Assembly (NCBI RefSeq): GCF_026262505.1
Contig: NC_067208.1
Span: forward strand, 10,673,962 to 10,737,961
DNA from: Trichomonas vaginalis G3
Lineage: Eukaryota > Parabasalia > Trichomonadida > Trichomonadidae
Reading direction: 5' to 3'
Length of the DNA stretch: 64,000 nucleotides
Below the pieces are notes generated by a model. It was not told the origin of the DNA. It saw only the letters and a list, made by a program, of their open reading frames with translations, and made no database searches. Of this stretch, positions 50,149-61,418 are shown piece by piece. The position numbers were made by a program, and so were the translations under genes. Position 1 is the stretch's first letter. Every line of letters begins with the position of its first letter.

Positions 50149-51072
50149 TTAAACAAAATACTGAGGAAGCATTGATTCCGATTGTTTTCCTCTTGCACAA
50201 GCCAGAGCTTCACGGAAAATCTTAAATTTAGTTTTTTCAGAATTTGTAATTTCGAAAACTGTAGCGAGATTTCCTCCTCTATAGCAATAGTTTGGTGCTG
50301 ACCAAACTGTATAGCAAAGACCATTGAACCAGTTGACATAACCATCCTGAGCCACCTGATGAGCTCTGCACATGAATTTCAGGTTGTTATTCTTTAAGAA
50401 CTGTGCTGTAACATCTCCTCCAAAGAGATATCCAGCGCCACGCTGAGATTCTTCAAATCCACTGATAGTAGGGTCTGGATCTGACCAAAGAATGTCTGAA
50501 AAGAGGCCATATTCTGGTGGCTCTGCGTTACGATCAATTTCGTTAAGTTGAGATACTGTATGTAAATCTTTGCTTAATCCGCCATGAACGCAAAATACTT
50601 CCTTATCAATAACGGCGGCTAATGGTAGAGCATTAAATACTTCTAAACATAAATCGTAAACTGATTCATCGTTATATTTTCTTTTAATTTCTTCTTTGAA
50701 GCCGTAATCTTGAGTTACTTGAGCACTTTCGTGATTTCCTCTAATGAGGAAGATCTTTGTTGGGAATCTGACCTTCAGTGCGAGCAAAAGGAAGAAGGTT
50801 TCAGTTGAATAAAATCCTCTATCAACGTAATCTCCCAGGAATAAGAAGTTTTGTTCCGGAGGATGTCCACCAACTGAAAACAGTTCGAGAAGATCGTAAA
50901 ATTGTCCGTGGATATCACCACAAAGGGTAATTGGACTCTTTAATTCCAAAACATTGGCTTCTTTAATAAGAACTTGTTGGCCCAAAGTTAAAAGATATCT
51001 TGTATCATCCATGTTTGGGAGCTTGCATGCCCAGAGAAGTTCAAGAATCTTATCTAATCGCTGCTTATCCAT
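50149..51072 (-). CDS. PP2A-family serine/threonine protein phosphatase catalytic subunit
   Basis: 307 aa from ATG 51072 (MDKQRLDKILELLWACKLPN). This start is chosen because TCATATTTTT, a match to the trichomonad initiator (TCA+1 Y W), lies 6-10 nt upstream and the size then equals PP2A-type enzymes. PPP signature motifs: CGDIHGQFYDL, FLGDYVDRGFYS, LIRGNHES (metal ligands), FCVHGGLS, RGAGYLFG and SAPNYCYRGGN. The C-terminus ends YFV, close to the methylated YFL tail of PP2A/PP4/PP6. YCYR rather than YCGR/YCGE also points to the PP2A/4/6 group rather than PP1. It dephosphorylates Ser/Thr residues with two active-site metals. Intact. Confidence 0.95.
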   Translation of the reverse strand: MDKQRLDKILELLWACKLPNMDDTRYLLTLGQQVLIKEANVLELKSPITLCGDIHGQFYDLLELFSVGGHPPEQNFLFLGDYVDRGFYSTETFFLLLALKVRFPTKIFLIRGNHESAQVTQDYGFKEEIKRKYNDESVYDLCLEVFNALPLAAVIDKEVFCVHGGLSKDLHTVSQLNEIDRNAEPPEYGLFSDILWSDPDPTISGFEESQRGAGYLFGGDVTAQFLKNNNLKFMCRAHQVAQDGYVNWFNGLCYTVWSAPNYCYRGGNLATVFEITNSEKTKFKIFREALACARGKQSESMLPQYFV

Positions 51073-51077
51073 AAAAA

Positions 51078-51082
51078 TATGA
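51078..51082 (-). promoter_or_regulatory. Initiator (Inr) of the phosphatase gene
   Basis: TCATA on the minus strand shortly before the ATG fits the trichomonad TCA(Y)(W) Inr. Confidence 0.45.
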
Positions 51083-51255
51083 AAATTGAAAACGTGTAGA
51101 AAATATAAAGTTTTCAATCATTTATTATCCCGTGTAAATCATACAATTATTTTCAAAATTTCAATAGTAAACGGGAATATAAAAGAAATGGTTCATTCTT
51201 GATAAAAAAAACATCAACAAAAATTAATAACAATTATCACAATACAAACATAATT

Positions 51256-53310
51256 TTAATTAGAATATTGATCCGAATCAACTAATATTTCTGCAAATTT
51301 TCTTTTGAGGCGTTTTGATGCACTCCTAGCAGAATGCTGCTCTCTCTGGTACAATTTCATCATTCTTTGAGCTACAGATTCCTTTCCATTATCATCACTA
51401 TCATAATCATCATATTCTACGCGTCTTCTTCCAGAACTACGCGTTCTAATTGGTGGAGGGGTTTGAATATTCTGAACAGGTTGTGTATATATTTCTCTTG
51501 GCTGAGTAGCACTGTTCATTGCGGCTCTATGAGCATCTTCCAATACAATTAAAGTCTCATGAAACATCTTAGAGATTTCAAATGCCTTTTGTTGGAACTC
51601 CATAGTAAGTTTAGACATTCCACGATTCTCTTCAGCGCAAAATGTTCTTAATTGGTTACTTTTACCTTCAATTTCTGAAAATGCGTTTCCGATTGCCATA
51701 ACAGCCTTTTCTGCCGAGGAAGAAAACCTTTCTGAAGTCTTAATAGCTTCTCTTTTCATCTTAGAAGCTGCTTTAGATGATGGTGATATTATAGGTTCAG
51801 AATCACTTGAATCAATTGAAGATTCAGATAAGAAATTGCCTCTTATTTGTCCACCTTTCCTATCTTTGAAGGGTTCAATCTCTGTAAATGAATCACTACT
51901 TCCAGAAGACTTTATTGTAGAGGAACGAGTGAAAACAATGGTATTTGGAGAAATTGATAAATCTCCATAGTATTCATCATCAACCAAATTCAACGCAAAG
52001 GGAGCAGATCGCTTTAATATTCCTTTTAGACGATCAGGGCGTGGTTTAAATGAGATAACTTTGAAAGTATCGATATTACAAGAAGAAATACATTCTTTGA
52101 CAGCTCTGTTTTGGGCATCTTTACGAGCGGCAGCAAATATCTTCTGTTTATCTAAATGCAATTGCCTTTTATAGCGTTTGATCTCAATATCACATTCACT
52201 TTTGAGCGCTTGAAGTTTATTTTGATTTTCTTTCTGTTGCGCAGCAAAATCTTTCTCGTATTGCGCTCTAAGATTGATTAACCTCTGATCTTGCTTCTTT
52301 TTCTCAGCTTCAATTGTGTTTTCGGCTTTATCTGGTTGCGGATTTTGAATTTCATTTGAAACTTCTTGTAGATGAGCAGCAGCTTTTTCTTTTATTGCTT
52401 TTATCTTCTCTTCATGGGCACGACGCATATTTTCTATCGTTTTCTTATGCTGTTTCATAAATTCATCAATTTCATTTTGATTTTTCTGTTTTAACTTTAT
52501 CATTGCATTTGCGTGATCATTTTCTATCTTCTTCTTTTCATTTTCACATTTATCAAGCAATTCTTTTATCTGTTTTTGACTTTTTATTTTAATTTCCTTT
52601 ATTTTTTGTTCGCAATCTGATTTTACACTTTGATACTCATCATCAGCCTTATTTTCATCTAAGCTCTGATTCTGTAGTGAAGAAACTTTAATTTCTTCTT
52701 GTTCATCTTTCTTTTCTTCTTTGTTCTCATTTTTAGCATCTTCTCTTGAGTCAATTGCAGGAGAAAGATTCAGTTTACTAATTTTTGATAGGCTTGTTGA
52801 TTTGATTTTGTCGTCTGAATCTACGTTAATGTCAAAATTTTGTAATTCAGTATCTAGATCATCATCTGAGATAATTTCGTCAGACACACTGTATTTAGGC
52901 TTTTGTATTTGGTTAGTGGTTTTATTTTGTGGTGATTCGTTATATAAATTATCTGATTTAGGGGGAACGATCATCGATTTTTCTTGTCTAGTATTTGGAG
53001 ACTTCTTTGATTTGGAATTTTGGTATTTCTTTTTCTTTTCTTCTTTGAAATTTTGTAAATAGTGAGAATCTAAAGGATGCTCATTTATAGAAACTCCAGT
53101 GTATTTGTTATAGAAGAAAGATTCGTTTTTATGCTTATGTTGAAAGAAAATCCAGCCATCAGGAAGAGGCGCTTTTATTCCCTCAATTGCGATCCACAGT
53201 AAATCAGGATCTTTTTGAGGATCTAATCCTAAATACTGGCAGTATTCAGCTATCTCTTCGTCAGTGGGATTTTCTGGTGGTTCATAAGCAATTTCCTGAT
53301 AATTTTCCAT
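51256..53310 (-). CDS. CEP164-like WW/coiled-coil centriolar protein
   Basis: 684 aa. The N-terminus has an acidic ENPTDEEIAEYCQYLGLDPQ stretch, then KDPDLLWIAIEGIKAPLPDG and a WW-like domain (WIFFQHKHKNESFFYNKYTG, ending INEHPLD, about residues 45-82). The order 'yA..lGiDp.kdpeLlwlAreGi.aPLP..W' plus WW is the hallmark of CEP164 N-termini. A Lys-rich linker and Ser/Asp region follow, then coiled coil (about 225-410), a Ser-rich region and a conserved helical C-terminus. CEP164 marks distal appendages/transition fibres that dock basal bodies; trichomonads are flagellate, so a basal-body role fits. Intact. Confidence 0.75.
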   Translation of the reverse strand: MENYQEIAYEPPENPTDEEIAEYCQYLGLDPQKDPDLLWIAIEGIKAPLPDGWIFFQHKHKNESFFYNKYTGVSINEHPLDSHYLQNFKEEKKKKYQNSKSKKSPNTRQEKSMIVPPKSDNLYNESPQNKTTNQIQKPKYSVSDEIISDDDLDTELQNFDINVDSDDKIKSTSLSKISKLNLSPAIDSREDAKNENKEEKKDEQEEIKVSSLQNQSLDENKADDEYQSVKSDCEQKIKEIKIKSQKQIKELLDKCENEKKKIENDHANAMIKLKQKNQNEIDEFMKQHKKTIENMRRAHEEKIKAIKEKAAAHLQEVSNEIQNPQPDKAENTIEAEKKKQDQRLINLRAQYEKDFAAQQKENQNKLQALKSECDIEIKRYKRQLHLDKQKIFAAARKDAQNRAVKECISSCNIDTFKVISFKPRPDRLKGILKRSAPFALNLVDDEYYGDLSISPNTIVFTRSSTIKSSGSSDSFTEIEPFKDRKGGQIRGNFLSESSIDSSDSEPIISPSSKAASKMKREAIKTSERFSSSAEKAVMAIGNAFSEIEGKSNQLRTFCAEENRGMSKLTMEFQQKAFEISKMFHETLIVLEDAHRAAMNSATQPREIYTQPVQNIQTPPPIRTRSSGRRRVEYDDYDSDDNGKESVAQRMMKLYQREQHSARSASKRLKRKFAEILVDSDQYSN

Positions 53311-53619
53311 ATAAATATTATTAAACGGTCACTTTTTATCCACAATTTCAAAATTCTTCATAGCGACATATCCGAATTTTTGCATTAGATGTAAACAATG
53401 AATAGTAAGAAAACGCTTAGAATTTAAGTTTTCAAATGATTCAAAGATACAATTTTGGATAGAATGAAACATCACATAGCATTTAAAAATGGTTTTTTCA
53501 AATGGAAAATTAATAAAAAATCGCTTACACAACATGATGTGAATACTTGATTCAAATTAATTAATTGATAAATATATGATTATTCACATAGACATACAGA
53601 ATCAGGCAAATAATGTAAT

Positions 53620-53965
53620 TTCTTCTGGATTTCCTTCCTGATTTGAGAGTCATCTAGATAACTTAAGCATAAACGAATTACAGACATGTTCTCTCGCTCT
53701 TTGTGGGCCAAGTACCACAACTACATTATCGGAACTGCTATATTCGATTAATTAATAAGGCAAAGTTCATTATGAAATCTCTCATCGAATGATAGATTTC
53801 GTAATGATCATTGCCTATTTCAAGTAAATTTACTTCCCTGACCTTAGGAGGTTCAGGGAGCAGTACTATAGTTCATGAGGGCAATAACGTATAACCAATA
53901 TCGCCAGAAGAATAATAATTATGCTTCTGGCTTGCAAAACCTTCATGGTAGACCGGTCTTACAAG
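53620..53965. ncRNA. Cluster of stable hairpins, candidate structured ncRNA
   Basis: In a gene gap, within about 350 nt of relatively GC-rich DNA: hairpins GTGG/CCAC (53704-53719); a long one from GGCAAAGTTCATTATGAAAT to its complement ending AATGATCATTGCC (53760-53816); CCCTGACCT/AGGTTCAGGG (53836-53858); GCCAGAAG/CTTCTGGC (53903-53931); and AGACCGGTCT (53950-53959). ORFs are short on both strands. Strand and ends are unknown, and no known RNA family was recognised. Confidence 0.4.
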
Positions 53966-54222
53966 AATAATTATCGATAATTAGTTTTTCATATACTCTC
54001 GATGCATGTGAATGTTTCCTGATCAAATAATAAGTTTTCTATATAATTTATTCGCAATGAGATTAAATCCGACCAAAAAGTTAGAATGCATGCCTGAGAC
54101 CTCGCACAAATGATTGACTCGAACAATAGGTTTAAATGGGCAAACGACGATACAATAAAATTTGGTCGATTTAACACCTTAAATTTTGTATTCAGATTTC
54201 GAGCAATTTTATTTTACAAAAC

Positions 54223-55068
54223 ATGTTAAGTTCATGGTTACCAAAAGGTAAAATGGTGCGCGTTTCTGACAAAACACCTACAGAAGAAATCAACTACCAT
54301 AATCGAGCTTCAAAAATGATTAATGAGCTCAACTCCGACAATATTTTCATTGCATTTTCTGAAATTACAAATTTTATTAAGAAATACAAAATGTCTGTCC
54401 AATATGCACTTTCTTTGATTGATTCTTTTTCACATATCCGTCCCAATGATATTAAATTATTTACAGAACTTTATTTTAAGCTATCAAACTATTTCTCATG
54501 CATAATCAAACCAAAAAACGAGAAACTCACAACTTTATTACATTATAAAGGCTTAAAATTCGAAAATTTCGAACCAAAAATCAATGAAGAAGAAATCCTC
54601 AATATATATCCAACAGAATCTCCTTTATACTATATTGTGTGGGATAAAGTTGATGAGCTTAAAAGTAATTTCCCAAATATAGAGATTGATCAGAAAATTA
54701 ATGAAATTACTCCATTCGACTGTGCAATTAAATACGGATCCAAACTGTGTTTCAATTTCATGAAAAGCTTAGGTGCTAAGTACACTGATGAATCCGCAAA
54801 ATATGCTATTCAAGGCGGAAATAAAGACATTTTTATGCAAATGATAGAAGATGGAAAGTCATTTGATAACATGATTAACATTGCATTGGATTATCATAAT
54901 TACGAAATTGCAGATTACATTAAGTCAAAATATGGACAAACTTTTGATTCAAACGCAGAAAGCATGGATGCTGGAAATGATGACATTAATTCGTTTTTAC
55001 TTGCTAATGGTGGAAAGATAAACGAAATTTACATTATTTTTCTTTTCATATCTATCATTGATTTATGA
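54223..55068 (+). CDS. DUF3447/ankyrin family protein, N-terminal part of an interrupted gene
   Basis: Residues about 25-150 resemble the trichomonad DUF3447 leader (KYKMSVQYALSLIDSFSHIR, LFTELYFKLSNYFSCI), followed by ankyrin-like helices (ESPLYYIVWDKVDEL, TPFDCAIKYGSKLCFNFMKS, ESAKYAIQGGNKDIFMQMIE, INIALDYHNYEIADYIKSK). The last true ankyrin residues are about LLANGGKINE; after that the frame runs into minisatellite and stops at 55066. The matching C-terminal repeats lie downstream as 96-nt cassettes up to 62227, so this is probably the 5' part of a gene split by minisatellite. Confidence 0.8.
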   Translation: MLSSWLPKGKMVRVSDKTPTEEINYHNRASKMINELNSDNIFIAFSEITNFIKKYKMSVQYALSLIDSFSHIRPNDIKLFTELYFKLSNYFSCIIKPKNEKLTTLLHYKGLKFENFEPKINEEEILNIYPTESPLYYIVWDKVDELKSNFPNIEIDQKINEITPFDCAIKYGSKLCFNFMKSLGAKYTDESAKYAIQGGNKDIFMQMIEDGKSFDNMINIALDYHNYEIADYIKSKYGQTFDSNAESMDAGNDDINSFLLANGGKINEIYIIFLFISIIDL

Positions 55069-56180
55069 AATTATCTTTCTTTTCACATATAATATTATTT
55101 TATTACATTTTCTTTCTTTTCATATTCATCATTGCTATGTGAAATTATCTTTCATTTCATATTTATTATTTTTTTATAACATTCTCTTCCTTTTCACATT
55201 CACTATTGTTTTGTACAATTTTCTTTCTTTTCACATTCACTATTGTTTTGTAAAATTATTTTTCTTTTTATATATATTAATACTTTATACAATTTTCATT
55301 CTTTTCACGTTCATCATTGTTATATGAAATTCTTTTTCTTATCATGTTCATCATTGCTCAATACAATTTTCTCTCTTTTCATGTTTATCATTGTTTAATA
55401 CAATTTTCTTTCTTTTCATGTTTATCATTGTTTAATACAATTTTCTTTCTTTTCATATTTATCATTGTTTAATACAATTTTCTCTCTTTTCATGTTTATC
55501 ATTGTTTAATACAATTTTCTTTCTTTTCATATTTATCATTGTTTAATAGTGTTTTCTTTCCTTTCACATTTATCATAGTTTTATGACTTTTTCTTTCTTT
55601 TCATATTTGTCATTGTTTTGTGAAATTCTCTCGATTTAAACGAATGTCCTCTTACTATTGCAATCAAAAAGAAATCAATAGAAAATGTCAAATTCTTGGT
55701 TGAACATGGTGCTGTTGTTAACATGAAACTTATTCTCTTTGTTTTCACATTTTTCATTGTTTTGTGAAGTTCTCTTTCTTTCTATATTTATCATTTTTTT
55801 ATCACATTCTCTTTCTTTCTATATTTATCATGCTTTTATTTCATTATCTTTCTTTTCACATTTATCATTGATTTGTGAAATTCTCTTTCTTCTTACATTC
55901 ATCATTGTTTTGTAAAATCCATTTTCTTTTAGTATTTATCATTGTTTCATCACATTATCTTTCATTTAATATTAAACATTGTTTTATATAATTTTCTTTC
56001 TTTTCATATTAATCATTGTTTGATACAATTTTCTTTCTTTTCACATTTATAATTGTTTTATCCTATTTTATATCTTTTAATATTTATCATTATTTTATGC
56101 TATTTTATATCTTTTAATATTTATCATTATTTTATGCTATTTTATATCTTTTAATATTTATCATTATTTTATGATATTCT
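55040..56180 (+). repeat. Minisatellite array 1 (30-34 bp, T/C-rich)
   Basis: Dozens of copies of a unit like TTTTCTTTCTTTTCATATTT followed by ATCATTGTTTTAT; period varies 30-34 bp. One 96-nt ankyrin cassette (55633-55728) is embedded. ORFs through it are Phe/Ile/Leu-rich artefacts. Confidence 0.9.
55633..55728 (+). other. Ankyrin cassette 1 (96 nt)
   Basis: Reads DLNECPLTIAIKKKSIENVK FLVEHGAVVNMK without stops; nearly identical to cassette 4. Confidence 0.8.
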
Positions 56181-56290
56181 CATTATTTTAATATTACCCA
56201 GATTTTCCTTACTTTTACCACCTCTCTAAAGCTGGGGACACCGCCTATCGTTGGGAGTAGCTATTAAATAGAACCACCAAGGGTATTTTT

Positions 56291-56368
56291 CGAACTGCCG
56301 GTGTAGTGTAGTGAAAACCTCCGACATAATGATTCATTATGTCAAGGTTTGATTCCAATTTAGCCATT
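56291..56368 (+). tRNA. tRNA-like/pseudo-tRNA
   Basis: A-box-like TGTAGTGTAGTG, B box GGTTTGATTCC and a following T8 run. A perfect hairpin GACATAATG/CATTATGTC sits where the anticodon arm would be. Acceptor and T-stems do not pair well. Confidence 0.3.
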
Positions 56369-56972
56369 TTTTTTCTTTTTTGGATCATGAATTTTTTTTT
56401 GGGTCACTATAAGATTTGTTTCATGTTCTAAATCTGCTGCATATGTAATCTATTTTTATTTACCTATTTTTTAAAAATCTATTGGATTGCCAAATTTGAA
56501 TATATTTAAAATCATAAAACTCCAAAAAAACTATAAATATATGTTTTATGCATAGTGCCGATACTCAAATATCAGATTACTTAGATCCATGAATAATATC
56601 CGAATTTTTTTTTCTTAAAATTAAACTTCAAAACTTCTTGCAATCTTATTCTTAATCAATTGTAAATTTTTAAAACCATTTTTTAAAATAATTTTGCGTA
56701 AATTTTATTCTCATGTTGTTTTAATCGAAAATTGATACATTTTCAAAAAAATAATATTGACTTATGAAATTCATTTTTAAGGTGAAATAGTATTGTTTTT
56801 ATTAAAGTATATGAATAATATATAAAAAATTAATGAATAATATAAGCAGATTTTTATATATTTTTCGCTTTCATTATCTATGATATTAAAAATTATGTCA
56901 TCAGAATGTGAAATAATTAAACAAATGCCCTGCGGGAAGTATTTTATACTAGAATTTATAAAAAAAATCATT

Positions 56973-57040
56973 GTACGTTTAGCCTACTGGTTATGTCGTG
57001 GGGTTCAAAGGTAATATGTTCAAATCAGTAAGCACCCGGT
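56973..57040 (+). tRNA. tRNA-like/pseudo-tRNA
   Basis: A box TTAGCCTACTGG and B-box-like TGTTCAAATCA, followed by a T7 run. The acceptor stem is not formed. Confidence 0.3.
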
Positions 57041-58861
57041 TTTTTTATATTTTTTTTAACAAGGTGAATATAACTTTTGATCGAAATCAATGAGTTACAT
57101 GAATTATCATTTATCTAACTACAATTAAATTGTGAAAATATACTATCCAATATTAGCGTTTAATAAAATCAAAGATTATTGACTTATATTTTGAAAGTAA
57201 TCTAAGCAGAATTTAGATATCCAAATTCTAAATATCTTCATGCTTAGATGCTAGATAATATATTCTTATTTGAAAAATTTATAATGTTATTATTTTCTTA
57301 TTTGATATTTACTACAAGCAGAAAAGCATTTATATTGTAAATTAACAGATTATGATAATTATACTCGTTTTTATATGTTCTTAATGAAGAATATCAAACG
57401 TATTTCTATGAGTTTTAAAAAATGAAAAGTTTTAATATGGCTAATATATTTATTATCATTAATAGAATAAAAAAGTTTTTTTACCTTCGAGTTTTGATAA
57501 ATTTCGAAAAAATTTAAGGAATGCTCTTTGAATTTCTTTACCTATAAGCATATTATCTGCCGTATTATTTTTCGCTAATTGTAGAATTTTATTTAATTTT
57601 AATAATTAACCTTCTAAGCTTATTGAGAGATCACATTGTATATTTGATACGTAGTACATATGCTAAATCTGTGAATTAGATTGTAAGATATTGAACAAAC
57701 GTTCTTAAACATTTTAGATTTTAGGGAATTACTGAATTAAACTATATTTCTTATATGATATCTTCATGTTTGGATGCTTTGGGTATAATTTATTGGGCTT
57801 TTTCTATCCAAATGTTTGGCAATGGTAACCCAATTTCTAACAAATTTATGATGGAAAAATTTATGACTTTTATGGAGCCGAAAAAAAAGCATATAATGAA
57901 TAAGACTATTAAAGATAAGCTGTAATTTGATTGTGAATTTTAAGAAAAGAATTTGGATTAAAATTTGAAATTCTTTTTTTTGAAAATTAGCCGATGATAT
58001 GCTTAAGCTAAAAATTACTAGAAGCGGTGTGATATAATTTATATAAAAAAACTCATAATTGCCATTATTATTGGTACATATAAAGTCAAATTATAATTTG
58101 CAGTTATGCTTTAATCAAAATCTATATTGAAACGCTTTGTCACATCCATTAAAAAGGCTGTCGCATATAAATCCAAACATTTGCTTGGTATGTACTTTTC
58201 CATTTTAACGTCCTGATTGATATAAGCATGTTTTACACTTTAAAATAGTAATTATGACAACCTGTACACCATAGAAGTAGGCTATAACAAGAAAAATTAG
58301 ATTGACATCGAATAATTTCAAGATTTAGAAACAATTTGTAGCTTTCTCAATTATCTAGAGTTAAAATTCATTTATAATGAGGTCATATATTTTAATTATC
58401 TTGTAATAAGGGTTTCGTTTTGCGAAAAAAACGTACAATACGCAATTTCGCTAAAAAACATTTAGCTAGCAATTTCGACCTTTGACTCCACTCAAGACGT
58501 CACTTTTTTAATTTTGCGGTATCATATTTTTGGAAAATCTTTATGAATATTATATAAAAAGTCTCTTTAATATCTATATTTCATATTTTTATCGATTTTT
58601 AAAGTTTTTGCGAAAAGTATTCAATTATTTTTGCTATTTGGTCGGGTAAATGTCAGATTTGCGACATTTTCTGATATGATATTCAGATTCTACGTTTATA
58701 TAGTAATTTATGCTTTACATGTATTTTATATAAATTTTTATTGAATTCAAATATTCAATAGTTTTTTTATGCTAGATTAGTTGTATTTATTTAAATATAT
58801 TATATTGGCAACCTTTCTTTACCCTGTCCTAATAAACGCATTTTGTAAAAAAATATAGTGC

Positions 58862-58935
58862 ATCAGTTTCGAACTAGCGTCCCGGGTACCCAATAGTAAG
58901 GGGTAATAACCATTCGACCATTTGCCACGTAAAGC
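58862..58935 (-). tRNA. tRNA-like/pseudo-tRNA
   Basis: On the minus strand, TGGTCGAATGGTT (A-box-like) and AGTTCGAAACT (B-box-like), then a T7 run. A central ACCCC/GGGT stem could present ACT. Acceptor pairing is weak (GTG/CAC only). Confidence 0.3.
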
Positions 58936-59377
58936 ATCGCCGGATTTTTTTGTATTTAATCACTCCCGAAACACTGTTTTGGCTTATTGGAAGCATATCA
59001 GACATAATCGCCATAATCAAAAAATCTATATACCCAATAAGTAATAAATTTGTCGATATAGATTTTCCATAAAATTAGTTTTTAGTCTGATCTTAAAATA
59101 AATTTAATTTTTTCTAAAAAAAACTCACATTTAAAAATACCTTTTTCGTAGCTCGAAATCCTGTTGGTGGATTTCGGGCGTACTTCAAAATTAGCTTTTG
59201 TTCTACATATGCAAGCTATATTTTAAATATGGGGCAAATCGGATCGGCGAAAGGAGTTTAGTTACCTTTTTTCATATTTATCATTGTTTTATACAATTTT
59301 CTTTCTTTTCACATTCATCATTATTATATGATATTTTCCTTCTTTTCATATTTATCATAGTTTAAAGAAGTTCTCTC

Positions 59378-59473
59378 GATTTTCATGAATGCCCTCTTAG
59401 TGTCGCAATCAAAAAGAAATCAATAGAAATTGTCCAATTCTTAGTTGAACACGGTGCTGATGTTAACATGAAA
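59378..59473 (+). other. Ankyrin cassette 2 (96 nt)
   Basis: Reads DFHECPLSVAIKKKSIEIVQ FLVEHGADVNMK, no stop. Confidence 0.8.
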
Positions 59474-59854
59474 CTTATTCTCTTTCTTCTCATATTCATT
59501 ATTGTTTTATTGCATTATTTTTAATTTCACACTTGTCATTTCTTTATAGAATTTTCTTTCTTTTCATATTTATCATTGTTTTGTAAGATTTTCTTTCTTT
59601 TCACATTAATCATTGCTTTATCACATTTTCTTATTTTAAATATTTTTCATTGTCTTATAGCATTCTCTTTCTTTTCATTATTATCATTGTTTTATTGTAT
59701 TCTCTTTCTATTCATATTTCTCATTGTTTTATGTAATTCACTTTCTTTTCATATTTATCATTGCTTTATACAATTTTCTTTCTTTTCATATTCATCATTA
59801 TTTTGTGATAATCTCTTTCTTTTCATATTTATCATAGTTTAAAGAAGTTCTCTC

Positions 59855-59950
59855 GATTTTCATGGATGCCCTCTTAGTATCGCAATTCAAGAGAATTCAA
59901 TCGCAATTGTCCGATTCTTAGTTGAACACGGTGCTGATGTTAACATGAAA
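59855..59950 (+). other. Ankyrin cassette 3 (96 nt)
   Basis: Reads DFHGCPLSIAIQENSIAIVR FLVEHGADVNMK, no stop. It is the most diverged internal cassette (KKK to QEN), yet stays in frame. Confidence 0.8.
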
Positions 59951-60368
59951 TTCATTATCTTTCTTTTCACATTAATTATTGCTTTATTGCATTATCTCTC
60001 ATTTCATATTCATCAATAATGTATGAAATTATCTTTTTTCCCATAATAATCATTGTTTTATTTGATTTAATTTCTTTTTATATTTATCAATGTTTTATAA
60101 CATTTAATTTCTTTTTATATTTATCAATGTTTTATAACATTTTCTTTCTTTTAATATTTATCATTGTTTTACGCAATTTTCTTTCTATTCATATTTATCA
60201 TTGTTTTATACAATTTACTTTCTTTTCATATTCATCATTGTTTTATGTAATTCACTTTCTTTTCATATTTATCATTGATTTGTTTAATTTTCTTTCTTTT
60301 CAAATCTGTCATTGATAAATAGAATTTGCTTTCTTTTCAAATTTGTCATTGTTTTGTGAAATTCTCTC

Positions 60369-60464
60369 GATTTAAACGAATGTCCTCTTACTATTGCAAT
60401 CAAAAAGAAATCAATAGAAAATGTCAAATTCTTGGTTGAACATGGCGCTGTTGTTAACATGAAA
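60369..60464 (+). other. Ankyrin cassette 4 (96 nt)
   Basis: Reads DLNECPLTIAIKKKSIENVK FLVEHGAVVNMK; nearly identical to cassette 1, which is almost 5 kb away. Confidence 0.8.
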
Positions 60465-60882
60465 CTTATTCTCTTTGTTTTCACATTTTTCATTGTTTTG
60501 TGAAGTTCTCTTTCTTTTCACATTTATCGTTACTTAATAGAGTTTTCTTTCCTTTCACATTTATCATTGTTTTATAATATTTTCTTTCTTTTCATATTTA
60601 TCATTGTTATATAAAATTCAATTTCTTTTCACATTAATTATTGCTTTATTACATTATCTTTCATTTAATATTAATCATTGTTTTATATAATTTTCTTTCT
60701 ATTCATATTTATCATTGTTTTATAATATTTTCTTTCTTTTCATATTTATCATTGTTTTACGCAATTTTCTTTCTTTTCACATTTATCGTTGCTTTATACA
60801 ATTTTCTTTCTTTTCACATTCATCATTATTATATGATATTTTCCTTCTTTTCATATTTATCATAGTTTAAAGAAGTTCTCTC

Positions 60883-60978
60883 GATTTTCATGAATGCCCT
60901 CTTAGTGTCGCAATCAAAAAGAAATCAATAGAAATTGTCCAATTCTTAGTTGAACACGGTGCTGATGTTAACATGAAA
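60883..60978 (+). other. Ankyrin cassette 5 (96 nt)
   Basis: Identical in sequence type to cassette 2 (DFHECPLSVAIKKKSIEIVQ), open. Confidence 0.8.
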
Positions 60979-61322
60979 TTCATTATCTTTCTTTTCACAT
61001 TAATTATTGCTTTATTGCATTATCTCTCATTTCATATTCATCAATAATGTATGAAATTATCTTTTTTCCCATAATAATCATTGTTTTATTTGATTTAATT
61101 TCTTTTTATATTTATCAATGTTTTATAACATTTAATTTCTTTTTATATTTATCAATGTTTTATAATATTTTCTTTCTTTTAATATTTATCATTGTTTTAC
61201 GCAATTTTCTTTCTTTTCACATTTATCGTTGCTTTATACAATTTACTTTCTTTTCACATTCATCATTATTATATGATATTTTCCTTCTTTTCATATTTAT
61301 CATAGTTTAAAGAAGTTCTCTC

Positions 61323-61418
61323 GATTTTCATGAATGCCCTCTTAGTGTCGCAATCAAAAAGAAATCAATAGAAATTGTCCAATTCTTAGTTGAACACGGT
61401 GCTGATGTTAACATGAAA
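61323..61418 (+). other. Ankyrin cassette 6 (96 nt)
   Basis: Same as cassettes 2 and 5, open. Confidence 0.8.

Larger units (their letters stand above)
56181..59265. other. AT-rich spacer with tRNA-like sequences
   Basis: No gene. Three tRNA-like islands stand out (56291-56368, 56973-57040, 58862-58935). The rest is unremarkable AT-rich DNA. Confidence 0.6.

Noticed and set aside
53836-53875. SRP RNA helix 8
   Set aside because: An AGCAG follows a CCTGA stem, but the conserved asymmetric loop and GGAA/GNAR tetraloop are not present.
55058-61310. Phe/Ile/Leu-rich ORFs of 60-98 aa that look like membrane proteins
   Set aside because: Translations of the T/C-rich minisatellite; the hydrophobic pattern follows from the repeat, not from a gene.
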